Shown in pieces: positions 27,325 to 34,832 of a stretch of 64,000 bases of DNA (its first letter is position 1; each line of letters starts with the position of its first letter). The position numbers were made by a program, and so were the translations under genes. The DNA is from Granulicella pectinivorans. GTDB taxonomy: Bacteria > Acidobacteriota > Terriglobia > Terriglobales > Acidobacteriaceae. The notes beneath the pieces were generated by a model. That model saw only the letters and a program-made list of their open reading frames with translations, did no database searches and was not told where the DNA came from. The stretch lies in assembly GCF_900114625.1 (NCBI RefSeq), contig NZ_FOZL01000001.1, forward strand, positions 434,001-498,000. The letters run 5' to 3'.

Positions 27325-28668
27325 ATGACCGAAGCCGACCACCAAGCCGTCTCCGCCTGTCTCGCCGACCCCACGCGTTACCTCACGAACGCGCAAACCG
27401 TGCAGCGCCTCTCCCGCGACTTCTACTGGTATTCGCCCGTCCTCAAGGCGCTTCTCGACGACAAGACCGCCGAGGCCGTCGCGCAACCCATCTCCATCGA
27501 AGAGATCACCGCGACCCTCGCGTGCTGCCACGCCCGCAACATCCCCGTCACCGCCCGCGGAGCCGGCACCGGCAACTACGGACAGGCCATTCCCCTGCAC
27601 GGCGGCATCGTCCTCGACCTCGCCCGCATGGACGCCATCGAAGAGATCACCCCGGAGGGCGTCGCCATCACTGGCCCCGGCACACGCCTAGGCGTCCTCG
27701 AAACCCACGCCCGCACCCTCGGCTGGGAGCTCCGCTGCTACCCCAGCACCGTCGCCAAGGCCTCCGTCGGCGGCTTCCTCGGCGGTGGCTCCGGGGGCAT
27801 CGGGTCCGTCGCTCACGGTGGCCTCCGCGACTTCGAAACCGTCCGCTTCATCGACGTCGTCACCATGGAACCCACGCCGCGCCTCATCCACCACGCCGGC
27901 AATCAAGTCCACGAGGTCATCCATTCCTGGGGCACCAACGGCATCATCGTCCGCATCGGCCTCGCCCTCACCCCCGCCGTCGACTGGGCCCAATGCGCCG
28001 TCGCCTTCCCCACCTTCGCCGCCGCCTACGACTTCAGCGAAGCCATCGCCACACAGGACACCTGGACCAAGCGCCTCATCACCACCTTCGAACACCCCAT
28101 CCCCGCCGCCTTCGCCCCCATCGTAAACATCACCCGCCCCGGTCAGGCCCTTATCTTCTTCATGATCGCCGCGAGCCAACTCGAAGCCCTGCAAGCCGCC
28201 GCCGAAGCCGCCGGAGGAGTGGTCACCCACGCCGCCCCCTATCAGGGCCTGCGCACCCAGCCCCTTCTCTCCGACTACACCTGGAACCACACCACCCTCT
28301 GGGCCATGAAGCTCGACCCCGAGTATACCTATCTCCAGTGCGGCTTCTCGCCCACCGAAGTCCGCAGTCAGTTCGCCCAGCTCAAGCAGAAGTACGGCGA
28401 AGACTTCCTCTTCCATATCGAGTTCATGAAGAACGGCACCGGAGCCGTCATCCCCGGCTCCATCCCCATCGTCCGCTTCTCCACCGTGGCCCGCCTCAAC
28501 GAGATGATCGATTTCTGCCGCTCCATCGGCGTCTTTGTAGCCAACCCTCACTCCAACAACGTCGAAGGGGGTGGCCGCTACCATCCCGACAACATCCAAC
28601 TCATCACCAAGCAAAAGTACGACCCCCAGAACCTGCTCAACCCAGGCAAGATGGCCACCTTCTCATAG
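27325..28668 (+). CDS. FAD-linked oxidase (GlcD/PCMH-type)
   Basis: 447 residues, cytoplasmic. The PCMH FAD-binding domain is visible in ITATLACCHARNIPVTARGA, GTGNYGQAIPLHGGIVLDLA and GWELRCYPSTVAKASVGGFL followed by GGGSGGIGSVAHGG. The C-terminal part ends in the FAD-oxidase closing motif (NPHSNNVEGGG...NLLNPGKM). Members oxidise 2-hydroxy acids or similar alcohols; the substrate cannot be read. Its neighbours are a deaminase (24 bases upstream) and a creatininase-type amidohydrolase (77 bases downstream, across hairpin copy 3), suggesting an oxidation step in a nitrogen-compound pathway. Confidence 0.88.
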   Translation: MTEADHQAVSACLADPTRYLTNAQTVQRLSRDFYWYSPVLKALLDDKTAEAVAQPISIEEITATLACCHARNIPVTARGAGTGNYGQAIPLHGGIVLDLARMDAIEEITPEGVAITGPGTRLGVLETHARTLGWELRCYPSTVAKASVGGFLGGGSGGIGSVAHGGLRDFETVRFIDVVTMEPTPRLIHHAGNQVHEVIHSWGTNGIIVRIGLALTPAVDWAQCAVAFPTFAAAYDFSEAIATQDTWTKRLITTFEHPIPAAFAPIVNITRPGQALIFFMIAASQLEALQAAAEAAGGVVTHAAPYQGLRTQPLLSDYTWNHTTLWAMKLDPEYTYLQCGFSPTEVRSQFAQLKQKYGEDFLFHIEFMKNGTGAVIPGSIPIVRFSTVARLNEMIDFCRSIGVFVANPHSNNVEGGGRYHPDNIQLITKQKYDPQNLLNPGKMATFS

Positions 28669-28685
28669 AGCCGCCACATCGGGTG

Positions 28686-28712
28686 CCCCACATCTCGCTT
28701 CTGAGATGTGGG
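28686..28712 (+). repeat. CCCCACATCTC hairpin repeat, copy 3
   Basis: Arms CCCCACATCTC (28686-28696) and GAGATGTGGG (28703-28712) with loop GCTTCT, preceded by GGGTG. It starts 17 bases after the FAD oxidase stop and ends 33 bases before the creatininase start, inside what is otherwise an operon, so it may set relative expression of the two halves. Confidence 0.85.
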
Positions 28713-28745
28713 TTTCGAATCACCACCGAATCCCCACGGAGCCCC

Positions 28746-29537
28746 ATGCAAACCTGGATCCCCGCACCCCGCAACTTCGCCAACCTCACCTGGAAGCAGG
28801 TTGAAGCGCTCGACAAAGAACGCACCCTGCTCGTCCTCCCCACCGCCGCCATCGAGCAGCATGGCCACCATCTCCCACTCGCCACCGATACCCTCATCAA
28901 CAACCTCCTCCTCGGACACGCCCTGGCCAAACTCCCCCCGGAAGCTCCCGTCTACGCCCTGCCTAACTTCTGCTACGGCAAATCGAACGAACACATCGGC
29001 TTCCCCGGCACCATGTCCCTCTCGGCCTCCACCTTCATGGCCGTCATCCGAGACATCGGAGCCTCCGTCAAGGCGTCAGGCTTCCATCGTCTCTGCCTCT
29101 ACAACACCCACGGAGGCAACACCGCCCTCGACGACGTGATGGCCCGCGACCTCCGCGCCGAGTTCGGTCTCCGCACCTTCTACCTCACCGGCGGCGCCGG
29201 ATCCACCCCCGCCGGGCTCTCGCCCCAGGAGCGAGCCTACGGCTTCCACGCCGGCGAGTGGGAGACCGCCGTCCTGCTCGCCGCCACCCCGGAACTCGTC
29301 CACCCGGACCAATACACCACCAACTACATCGCCCACATCGACAATCCCAAGCCACTGCTCCCCGAGTTCGCCGCCGCCACCTTCTCCTGGCTCACCCGCG
29401 ACATAGCGCCCAGCGGCGTGATGGGCGACCCCACCCCCGCCACGGCGGAAAACGGTCGTCTCTGGATCGAAGCCGCCTCCACCAAAGTAGCCGCCGCGCT
29501 GCAGGCTATGCTCGACTTCGAGGAGCTCGTCCCATGA
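28746..29537 (+). CDS. Creatininase-family amidohydrolase
   Basis: 263 residues from ATG 28746 with GGAG five bases upstream; a much longer frame in the same phase is a shadow. Metal ligands of the family are visible: Glu and His in AAIEQHGHHLPLATD, Asp at its end, His in NTHGGNTA and Glu in GFHAGEWET. Family members hydrolyse cyclic or linear amides (creatinine, formamidopyrimidine precursors of flavins and F420, mycofactocin peptide). The protein is cytoplasmic. It overlaps the next gene by four bases (ATGA). With a deaminase and an FAD oxidase upstream, a C-N bond cleavage on an imported heterocycle is plausible. Confidence 0.9.
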   Translation: MQTWIPAPRNFANLTWKQVEALDKERTLLVLPTAAIEQHGHHLPLATDTLINNLLLGHALAKLPPEAPVYALPNFCYGKSNEHIGFPGTMSLSASTFMAVIRDIGASVKASGFHRLCLYNTHGGNTALDDVMARDLRAEFGLRTFYLTGGAGSTPAGLSPQERAYGFHAGEWETAVLLAATPELVHPDQYTTNYIAHIDNPKPLLPEFAAATFSWLTRDIAPSGVMGDPTPATAENGRLWIEAASTKVAAALQAMLDFEELVP

Positions 29538-29917
29538 GCCCGCAAGCACCACCCCCCATGAACTGGCCGAGCCTCTGGTTCAAGCTCTTCGGCGCAGCGC
29601 AGCTCATTCTCGGCGCGCTCGCGATCCTCCTCTGGCTCATGAATCGCAACGCCGCCAGTCACGGTGGCCACGACCTCCATCGCGGTCTGCCGATCGGAAT
29701 TGTCCTGCTTGTCCTGGGCGCGGGCGCTCTCTATCGCGAACGCATCACCGTCGCCCTCTCCTCCGTCGGATTCGCCCTGATCGCGGTCGGGGTTCTCTAC
29801 GCCGACCGCAGCCTTCCCCTCATGCGGCTTACCTTCGAGGCCATCTACGCCGCCGTCCTGTTTCTGCCCGCCATCTTCTCCTATCGCTTCCGTCACGCGA
29901 CAAGGTGGATCGTATGA
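29534..29917 (+). CDS. Hypothetical four-helix membrane protein
   Basis: 127 residues, start fixed by the ATGA overlap with the creatininase stop. About four hydrophobic segments: LFGAAQLILGALAILLWLM (near 18-36), LPIGIVLLVLGAGALY (52-67), ITVALSSVGFALIAVGVLYA (71-90) and FEAIYAAVLFLPAIFSY (101-117). The C-terminus RFRHATRWIV is basic. Its stop overlaps the next start by four bases, so it is translationally locked into the cluster on both sides. That makes an accessory role in transport or membrane anchoring likely. I do not recognise a family. Confidence 0.75.
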   Translation: MSPQAPPPMNWPSLWFKLFGAAQLILGALAILLWLMNRNAASHGGHDLHRGLPIGIVLLVLGAGALYRERITVALSSVGFALIAVGVLYADRSLPLMRLTFEAIYAAVLFLPAIFSYRFRHATRWIV

Positions 29918-31566
29918 TCCTCGACCTCGGCGACGGAATCACGCTCGAACGCGCCGTTGCCCTGCGCATGTCCGACGGCACCATTCTCCACTCCGACCAC
30001 TACTACCCGCGCGAAGCCGGACCCCACCCAACCCTCCTCATGCGCCAGCCCTACGGACGCGACATCGCCTCCACCGTCGTCTACGCGCATCCCGCCTGGT
30101 TCGCCCGCCACGGCTACAACGTCGTCATCCAGGACGTCCGCGGACGCGGCACCTCCGAGGGCACCTTCTACCCCTTCCGCCACGAAGCCCAGGACGGCGT
30201 CGACACCCTCGCCCTCCTAAAAAAACGCCCCGAATCCAACGGCAAATTCGGCATGTACGGCTTCTCCTACCAGGGCATGACCCAGTGGCTGCTCGCCGCC
30301 CGCCAGCCCGAGGGCCTCCTCTGCATCGCCCCCGCCCAGACCGCCCACGACCTCTACCACGGCTGGTTCTACTACCACGGCGCTCTCCGCCTGGCCTCCT
30401 CCCTCGGCTGGGGTCTCCAGATGCTCAAAGCCGATGCCCGTCGCGCTCAGGACCGCGAAGCCAGCGACAAGCTCGAAGCCGCCTGGGCCAACCTACCCGC
30501 CCAGTACCTGACCACCCCCTACGGCCACCATCCCGCGATCGGCGGCTACGTCAAAGACTGGTTCGAGAACGACACCCCTGGCCCCTACTGGCAAGCGCAA
30601 GACATCAGCCAGCAAGTCGATCAAATCACCCTCCCTGCCCTGCACCTCGCCGGCTGGTTCGACACCTACCTCAAGGGTTCCATCGACGCCTTCCAGGCCA
30701 TGCAGCACAAGCCCCACCACCACCTCATCGCCGGCCCCTGGATCCACATCCCCTGGGGAGATCGCATCGGCCCGCACACCCTCGGCCCCGAAGCTAACCT
30801 CGACACCGATGCCCTTCACCTCCGCTGGTTCAATCACTGGCTCAAGGACACCGGCGAGTTCACCAACGAGCCCCGCATCCGCCACTACGCCCTGAACGAA
30901 AACCAGTGGCACGAAGCCGACGCGATCCCCACCCCCAACCACACCCTCTATCTGCACAGCGAGGGACGCGCCAACTCCAGCAAAGGCAACGGAACCCTCA
31001 CCCATCTAGCCCCAAATACCCCTGAGCCGCCTGACCTCTACAACTACGACCCCGAGGTTCCCGTCCTAGCCCCCGGCGGCGCAACCAACGCCCCCGGCCC
31101 GACGAATCAAGCCGCGATGGAGCTTGGCAACAACGTCCTCATCTACACCACCCGCCCCCTCACCCGCTCGCTCCACGTCTTCGGCTCCCCCGAGGTCGCC
31201 ATCCACCTCGCCACCAGCGCCCACACCACCGACCTCGTCGCCAAGCTCATCTGCGTCAAGCCCAACGGTGACGCCCAGTTCCTCACCATCGGCATCCTCC
31301 GCCGCCGCGGCCTTACCCCCGACACACCCAGCCTCTGGAGCTTCCCCCTCGAACCCACCTCCATCGTCTTCGCCCCGGGCGACCGCCTCCGCCTCGAGAT
31401 CGCCAGCTCCGCCTACCCCCTCTACGACCGCAACCCCAACACCCACATCCACCCTCGCCAGGCCGACTCCTGGAACTGGGCGCGCTCCACCCAGACCCTC
31501 TTCCACGATCAGGCCCACACCTCCGCCCTCCATCTCCCCATCCTCCCCACCCCAGAGGAGAGCTAA
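29914..31566 (+). CDS. CocE/NonD-family serine hydrolase (X-Pro dipeptidyl-peptidase-like)
   Basis: 550 residues from ATG 29914 (ATGA overlap with the membrane protein; a GTG at 29905 is also in frame). The alpha/beta-hydrolase core includes YYPREAGPHPTLLMRQPYGR, VVIQDVRGRGTSEGTFYPF, the nucleophile elbow GMYGFSYQGM (Ser118), LPALHLAGWFDTYLKG (probable catalytic Asp) and IAGPWIH (probable His). The C-terminal jelly-roll typical of CocE (EVAIHLATSAHTTDLVAKL...FAPGDRLRLEIASSAYP) is complete. Relatives hydrolyse cocaine, cephalosporin esters/amides and acyl-peptides. No signal peptide is seen, so it works on an imported substrate, consistent with the downstream transporter genes. Confidence 0.9.
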   Translation: MILDLGDGITLERAVALRMSDGTILHSDHYYPREAGPHPTLLMRQPYGRDIASTVVYAHPAWFARHGYNVVIQDVRGRGTSEGTFYPFRHEAQDGVDTLALLKKRPESNGKFGMYGFSYQGMTQWLLAARQPEGLLCIAPAQTAHDLYHGWFYYHGALRLASSLGWGLQMLKADARRAQDREASDKLEAAWANLPAQYLTTPYGHHPAIGGYVKDWFENDTPGPYWQAQDISQQVDQITLPALHLAGWFDTYLKGSIDAFQAMQHKPHHHLIAGPWIHIPWGDRIGPHTLGPEANLDTDALHLRWFNHWLKDTGEFTNEPRIRHYALNENQWHEADAIPTPNHTLYLHSEGRANSSKGNGTLTHLAPNTPEPPDLYNYDPEVPVLAPGGATNAPGPTNQAAMELGNNVLIYTTRPLTRSLHVFGSPEVAIHLATSAHTTDLVAKLICVKPNGDAQFLTIGILRRRGLTPDTPSLWSFPLEPTSIVFAPGDRLRLEIASSAYPLYDRNPNTHIHPRQADSWNWARSTQTLFHDQAHTSALHLPILPTPEES

Positions 31567-32336
31567 TGCCGGAAGCCCGCGTCCCCGCCGTCGCCTTCGA
31601 CCACGTCACCAAGCGCTTCGGCACCGCCAAGCCCATTCTTGAATCCCTCAGCGTCAGCATCCAGCCCGGCGAATTCGTCTCCATCGTAGGCCCCAGCGGA
31701 TGCGGCAAGTCCACCCTCCTGCGCCTCGTCTCCGGTCTCAGCCCGACAACGTCGGGGACTGTGGAAGTCGAGGGCATGACCCCCAAATCCGCCCGCGAGA
31801 TCACCAGCTTCATCTTCCAGGACCCCACGCTCCTGCCCTGGCGCACCGTCCGCCGCAACGTGGCCCTGGGCCTCGAACTCGAACACACCGCCCGCGAGCG
31901 CCGCGACGAGATCGTCTCCAACCTCCTCACGCTCGTCGGCCTCGACCACGTCGCCGACTCCTACCCGCGCCAGCTCTCCGGAGGCATGAAGATGCGCGCC
32001 TCCATCGCTCGCGCCCTCGCCTCCAACCCCCGCATCCTTCTCCTCGACGAGCCCTTCGCCGCTCTCGACGAGATCACCCGCGACCGCATGAACGAAGAGC
32101 TCATCCGCCTCTACCAGCAACAAAGCTGGACCGTTCTCTTCGTCACCCACTCCGTCGCCGAGGCCGTCTTCCTCTCCACCCGCATCCTCGTCCTCGCCCC
32201 GCACCCCGGCCGCCTCGCCCACGACATCCCCATCGATCTGCCCTACCCGCGCACCGCCGAGACCCGCGCCTCCGAGTCCTTCGACCAACTTGTAGCCCAT
32301 GTCTCCCGCACCCTCCGCGAGGTCCACACCGTATGA
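31566..32336 (+). CDS. ABC transporter ATP-binding protein (nitrate/sulfonate/taurine class)
   Basis: 256 residues. Start overlaps the hydrolase stop by one base (TAATG). Walker A GPSGCGKSTLLRLVSGL, Q-loop FIFQDPTLLPWRTVRRNVAL, signature QLSGGMKMR, Walker B RILLLDEPFAALDEITRD and switch His in FVTHSVAEAVFLSTRILVL match the SsuB/TauB/NrtD/ThiZ group. It energises the permease encoded immediately downstream, with which it overlaps by four bases. Transporters of this group take up small organic anions, sulfonates, pyrimidine thiamin precursors or flavins. The usual periplasmic binding protein gene is missing here. Confidence 0.92.
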   Translation: MPEARVPAVAFDHVTKRFGTAKPILESLSVSIQPGEFVSIVGPSGCGKSTLLRLVSGLSPTTSGTVEVEGMTPKSAREITSFIFQDPTLLPWRTVRRNVALGLELEHTARERRDEIVSNLLTLVGLDHVADSYPRQLSGGMKMRASIARALASNPRILLLDEPFAALDEITRDRMNEELIRLYQQQSWTVLFVTHSVAEAVFLSTRILVLAPHPGRLAHDIPIDLPYPRTAETRASESFDQLVAHVSRTLREVHTV

Positions 32337-33124
32337 AGCGCACTCTCATCACGGCCCTCTCCGCAGTCATCCTCTTCGCCGCGCTGCTCCTGCTCTGGTT
32401 CGGCGTCATCGCCCTCTTCGGCATCCAGCCGTTCATGCTGCCGACGCCTCTGGCCGTTGCCAAGGCCACCGCAGAGCGCTTCCCTTCCCTCGCCACCTCG
32501 CTTGCCATCACCGCCGCCGAAGCCGCCTCCGGACTCGCAGCCAGCATCCTCGTCGGCGTTATCATCGCGCTCATCTTCGCGCAGTCCCGCTGGATCCGCC
32601 GCATGCTCTACCCCTACACCATCCTTCTCCAGACGGTCCCCATCATCGCCATCACCCCGCTCATCATCATGTGGATCGGCCCCGGCCTCTTCTCTGTCGC
32701 GCTCATCGCCTTCATCATCTGCCTCGCCCCCATCATCGCCAATACCACCCAGGGCCTTATCTCCGTCGATCGCGGCATGGTCGACCTCTTCCTCATCAAC
32801 AACGCCAGCGCCCCGCAAATCCTCTTCCGCCTCCGCCTCCCCCACGCCCTGCCCTCGCTCTTCACCGGCATCCGCATCTCAGCCGGAGTCGCCGTCATCG
32901 GAGCCATCACCGGAGAGATCTTCGCCGGCTCCGCCCGCGTCGGCGTAGGAGGCATCGGATACGCCATCATGTACGCCAGCTCCCAGCTCGAAACCGATTA
33001 CCTCTTCGCCCTCGTAGCCGCCGCCACCCTGCTCGGCTTCGTCTTCTTCTTCACCGTCATGTTCCTGGAGTGGTTCTTCCTCCACCAGTGGCACGAATCC
33101 GCCAGATCACCCGAGCTCGAATAA
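32333..33124 (+). CDS. ABC transporter permease (SsuC/TauC/ThiX class)
   Basis: 263 residues, about six membrane segments: residues 5-28 (ITALSAVILFAALLLLWFGVIALF), 60-85, 93-120 (YTILLQTVPIIAITPLIIMW), 120-140 and two in the C-terminal half (VAVIGAITGEIFAGSA, YLFALVAAATLLGFVFFFTVM). The ATPase-coupling EAA loop (FLINNASAPQILFRLRLPHA) is intact. The start overlaps the ATPase stop by four bases (ATGA). It forms the channel of an importer with the preceding gene. It is the last tightly packed gene of the cluster; a CAAC-rich repeat separates it from the DUF3891 gene. Confidence 0.92.
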   Translation: MKRTLITALSAVILFAALLLLWFGVIALFGIQPFMLPTPLAVAKATAERFPSLATSLAITAAEAASGLAASILVGVIIALIFAQSRWIRRMLYPYTILLQTVPIIAITPLIIMWIGPGLFSVALIAFIICLAPIIANTTQGLISVDRGMVDLFLINNASAPQILFRLRLPHALPSLFTGIRISAGVAVIGAITGEIFAGSARVGVGGIGYAIMYASSQLETDYLFALVAAATLLGFVFFFTVMFLEWFFLHQWHESARSPELE

Positions 33125-33142
33125 AGAAAAATAAACAAGTCA

Positions 33143-33258
33143 GCCGTTGCTATCGTAGTTGCAGTTGCGGTTGCCCTTTGGTTGTCATCCCCGCGGGGGA
33201 TCCGCTTCTTCTTTTGCTTTGCGGTTGCTCTTGCTGTTGCCTGTCCTTATCCGCCTTA
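33143..33258 (-). repeat. CAAC/GGC-rich intergenic repeat, copy 1
   Basis: Read on the minus strand: AAGGCGGATAAGGACAGGCA, then several GCAAC/GCAAG units, the hairpin ATCCCC-CGC-GGGGAT (33187-33201), then GACAACCAAAGGGCAAC and more CAAC units. A second copy in the opposite orientation at 45713-45792 shares the order, both ends and the hairpin. It fills most of the 184-base gap between the permease and the DUF3891 gene. Confidence 0.75.
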
Positions 33259-33308
33259 CATCCTTTTTCTCCAGTTATGTTTGCTTTCCAGAACGACCAA
33301 GGACGCCA

Positions 33309-34127
33309 ATGCTCCGCCTAGAAACCCCCACCGGTTACTTCCTCGTCACGCACCCCGCCCATGCGCATCTCGCCGCGCACTTCGCCTCCCACTGGGGCAA
33401 CGACCTCTTCCTTCCCCCCACCCCCCGCACCTCCGTCCTGCACGGCATCCGCGTCCACGACGACGGTTGGGCCGCCCGCGACGCCGCCCCCACCATCACC
33501 CGCGCCGGCAAACCCTCCGCCTTCTCCCTCGAACTCGTCGGTGCCTACTCCGCCTTCGAGGAGATCGACCTCGCCGCCTACCTCGCCGTTCGTGAACAGG
33601 CCGTCGAGCTCGTCGAAGCCGTCGATCCCTACTCTGCCCTTCTCGTCTCCATGCATACGTACAACCTGCTCACCGACCGCGCCGACCGCACCACCATCGC
33701 TCCCGCGCAGCTCCCACTGCTCGACGCCTTCCTCGACCGCCAGCGCCTCCGCCAGCTCCGCCTCATGGAACTCGTCCGCACCGACCCCGAGTACACCGCC
33801 AAGGACGTCTGCGACGAGACCATCCTCAACAACTTCCGCCTCCTCCAGGCCACCGACAACCTGTCGCTGCTCAGTTGCGTCGCCTTCAACAGGCCTTCCA
33901 CCTGCCTTCACCCGCTCCCCACCCAAACAGGCGAACGCACCATCGAGGTTCACCCCATCGGTCCACGACAGTTCCGCCTCACCCCCTGGCCCTTCGACCA
34001 GCCCGAGATCAAAACCTGCGTCACCGCCCGCCACGTCGAGGGCCACACCTTCCCCTCCAGCGCGGCATTAGCGGACGCCTACGACAACGCCCCCACCCGG
34101 GAACTCGACATCCACCTCACCGCATAG
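33309..34127 (+). CDS. DUF3891 family protein
   Basis: 272 residues from ATG 33309, with AAGGA six bases upstream. MLRLETPTGYFLVTHPAHAHLA, ASHWGNDLF, VLHGIRVHDDGWAARDAAP, LVSMHTYNLLTDRA and LLQATDNLSLLSC correspond to the DUF3891 pattern. Conserved His/Asp positions (THPAHA, HDDGW, MHTY, ATDNLSLL) suggest a metal-dependent hydrolase related to HD-like folds, but this is inference; no activity is known. It is the last gene of the 26.7-34.1 kb cluster, after a 184-base gap containing a repeat, and is followed by hairpin copy 4. The company of deaminase, creatininase and CocE genes suggests catabolism. Confidence 0.8.
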   Translation: MLRLETPTGYFLVTHPAHAHLAAHFASHWGNDLFLPPTPRTSVLHGIRVHDDGWAARDAAPTITRAGKPSAFSLELVGAYSAFEEIDLAAYLAVREQAVELVEAVDPYSALLVSMHTYNLLTDRADRTTIAPAQLPLLDAFLDRQRLRQLRLMELVRTDPEYTAKDVCDETILNNFRLLQATDNLSLLSCVAFNRPSTCLHPLPTQTGERTIEVHPIGPRQFRLTPWPFDQPEIKTCVTARHVEGHTFPSSAALADAYDNAPTRELDIHLTA

Positions 34128-34154
34128 ACCACAGAACCGCCACCACTCCAGGTC

Positions 34155-34181
34155 CCCCACATCTCGCTTCCGGGATGTGGG
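34155..34181 (+). repeat. CCCCACATCTC hairpin repeat, copy 4
   Basis: Arms CCCCACATCTC (34155-34165) and GGGATGTGGG (34172-34181); the one difference from the consensus arm leaves a G-T wobble. Loop GCTTCC. It starts 28 bases after the DUF3891 stop, between convergent genes. Confidence 0.85.
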
Positions 34182-34202
34182 AACACCTCCTCAAGCCCTG
34201 CC

Positions 34203-34718
34203 TTACGACTGCCCAATAATCACGCCCGCCGCAAACACCAGCCCACCCCCCACAATCACCTGCAGCACCGACAACGCAAAACTCGTCTTGAAGTACTTAT
34301 GCCGGATCAGCGCAATCACCACTAACTCGATCCCCACCACCAGGTACGCCCAGATCAAAGCCGTATGCACGTTCGGAATCAGAAACGGCAGCGTATGCAG
34401 GAACCCGCCCAGAAACGTCATCCCGCCCGTCACCAGTCCGCGAAACACCGGGTTCCCCCGCCCCGTCAGCTCGCCGTCATCGGACAGGCCCTCTGAAAAC
34501 GCCATCGAGATCCCAGCCCCAACCGCCGCCGCGGCCCCAATCAAGAACACCGTATGGGAGTTATGCGTCGCAAACGCAGTCGCAAAGATCGGGGCCAGCG
34601 TCGACACCGATCCATCCATCAAGCCCGCAAGGCCGGGCTGCACCACCCGCAGCATAAAGCTCTTATCGTCGCCAACGATCTTCGTCAGCTCACTGAAATT
34701 CGGCAGATTGTCGCTCAT
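34203..34718 (-). CDS. VIT1/CCC1-like membrane protein
   Basis: 171 residues from ATG 34718 (a GTG six bases earlier is less likely). QPGLAGLMDGSVSTLAPIFATAFAT and GAAAAVGAGISMAFSEGLSDDGE are the first-helix and metal-site motifs of the vacuolar iron transporter-like family (Asp in LMDGS, Glu in AFSEGLSDD), followed by hydrophobic segments GLVTGGMTFLGGFLHTLPFLI, ALIWAYLVVGIELVVIALI and ALSVLQVIVGGGLVFAAGVII. Such proteins move Fe2+ or Mn2+ out of the cytoplasm; small bacterial versions are poorly studied. It is convergent with the DUF3891 gene and monocistronic. Confidence 0.82.
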   Translation of the reverse strand: MSDNLPNFSELTKIVGDDKSFMLRVVQPGLAGLMDGSVSTLAPIFATAFATHNSHTVFLIGAAAAVGAGISMAFSEGLSDDGELTGRGNPVFRGLVTGGMTFLGGFLHTLPFLIPNVHTALIWAYLVVGIELVVIALIRHKYFKTSFALSVLQVIVGGGLVFAAGVIIGQS

Positions 34719-34767
34719 GGCCACAGTCTACCGCGCCTCACTCACGGCACCCACGGCACAAAAGACA

Positions 34768-34795
34768 AGCGGCCACCTCCGGGGAGGTGGCCGCT
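34768..34795 (-). terminator. Terminator after the RNA helicase gene
   Basis: 13-bp stem (34768-34780 with 34783-34795) around a 2-base loop, arms AGCGGCCACCTCC and its complement. On the minus strand the stem is followed by TTGTCTTTTG. It lies 37 bases after the helicase stop. Confidence 0.75.
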
Positions 34796-34832
34796 CTTAT
34801 CTTCTAAGCCTTCGGCCCTAAAGCCCTTGCTC

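Noticed and set aside
27066..28745. Long plus-strand frame upstream of and in phase with the creatininase gene
   Set aside because: Translation is Arg/Pro/His-rich and overlaps the deaminase and FAD oxidase in another phase. The creatininase has its own start with GGAG at 28746.
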